6,233 nucleotides of DNA from positions 1-6,233 of the forward strand of contig JAPXNL010000137.1 of NCBI GenBank assembly GCA_033808535.1. The letters run 5' to 3'. The notes beneath the pieces were generated by a model. That model did no database searches and was not told where the DNA came from. It saw only the letters and a list, made by a program, of their open reading frames with translations. Origin of the DNA: DTU078 sp033808535 (GTDB lineage: Bacteria; Bacillota; Clostridia; Oscillospirales; CAG-272). The position numbers and the translations under genes are program-made. Numbering within the stretch: the stretch's first letter is position 1; each line of letters starts with the position of its first letter. Below are positions 6,111-6,233 of this stretch, one piece after another.

Positions 6111-6160
6111 TAAAGCACTATTTAACAGCTAAAAATAAACAGGACAGGTGTAAAAAGCGA

Positions 6161-6233
6161 ATGTATATAACCCGCAGACTGATCGCAGTTGTGCTTGTGG
6201 CTATCACGGCACTTGCGACCTTCGGCTGCTCAA
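6161..6233 (+). CDS. Partial CDS, probable lipoprotein or secreted protein N-terminus (cut by window end)
   Basis: Only 24 codons are visible. They start MYITRRLIAVVLVAITALA and continue TFGCS. Two arginines, a hydrophobic core of about 15 residues and a cysteine at position 23 form a type II (lipoprotein) signal peptide pattern, although the -3 residue before the Cys is Thr rather than the preferred Leu, so the lipobox is imperfect. The SD-like AGGTG (6146-6150, inside AGGACAGGTG) is ten nt before the ATG. It lies under a perfect-consensus promoter, so it may be well expressed. The mature protein and its function lie outside the window. Confidence 0.65.
   Translation, partial: MYITRRLIAVVLVAITALATFGCS

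Noticed and set aside
1..6233. CRISPR array, tRNA/rRNA, transposase or toxin-antitoxin pair
   Set aside because: No regularly spaced repeats, tRNA-like cloverleaf sequences, transposase motifs or small paired genes were seen on either strand.

Overview
The window looks like chromosomal DNA from a Gram-positive (Firmicutes/Clostridia-like, probably uncultured gut-type) bacterium. The evidence is a membrane-anchored lipoteichoic-acid-synthase-type protein, strong SD sequences on some genes, near-consensus housekeeping (sigma-A type) promoters, and moderate-GC coding sequence set against AT-rich intergenic DNA. The lineage is inferred. No rRNA, tRNA, CRISPR array, insertion sequence or phage gene was seen.

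Layout: a plus-strand LTA-synthase/sulfatase-family gene (48-1988) converges on a minus-strand block transcribed from the right edge leftwards: purM (5998-4823), a divergent PfkB/ribokinase-family kinase (4771-3821), an alpha/beta hydrolase (3821-2832) and ruvX/yqgF (2731-2276). The convergent gap 1989-2275 carries two terminator-like hairpins built on the same 18-nt repeat, followed by AT-rich direct repeats. At the right edge, a divergent intergenic region (5999-6160) holds a strong minus-strand promoter for purM and a perfect-consensus plus-strand promoter for a truncated gene starting at 6161, probably a lipoprotein.

How the genes may work together: purM (de novo purine synthesis), the kinase and the hydrolase are tightly packed (51-bp gap, then a 1-nt stop/start overlap), so they are probably co-transcribed from the purM promoter. 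The kinase has substitutions at several motifs normally conserved in ribokinases, so its substrate is open. ruvX follows after a 100-bp gap that has a -10-like element and may be transcribed with the block or on its own. The ltaS-like gene is an independent cell-envelope unit.

Most of the window is ordinary housekeeping sequence. The points worth a second look are the purM start and promoter architecture with an overlapping perfect dyad, the long (Bacteroidetes-like) form of PurM in an LTA-synthase-bearing genome, the motif-divergent kinase, and the duplicated terminator unit. I found no convincing evidence of a wholly new system.
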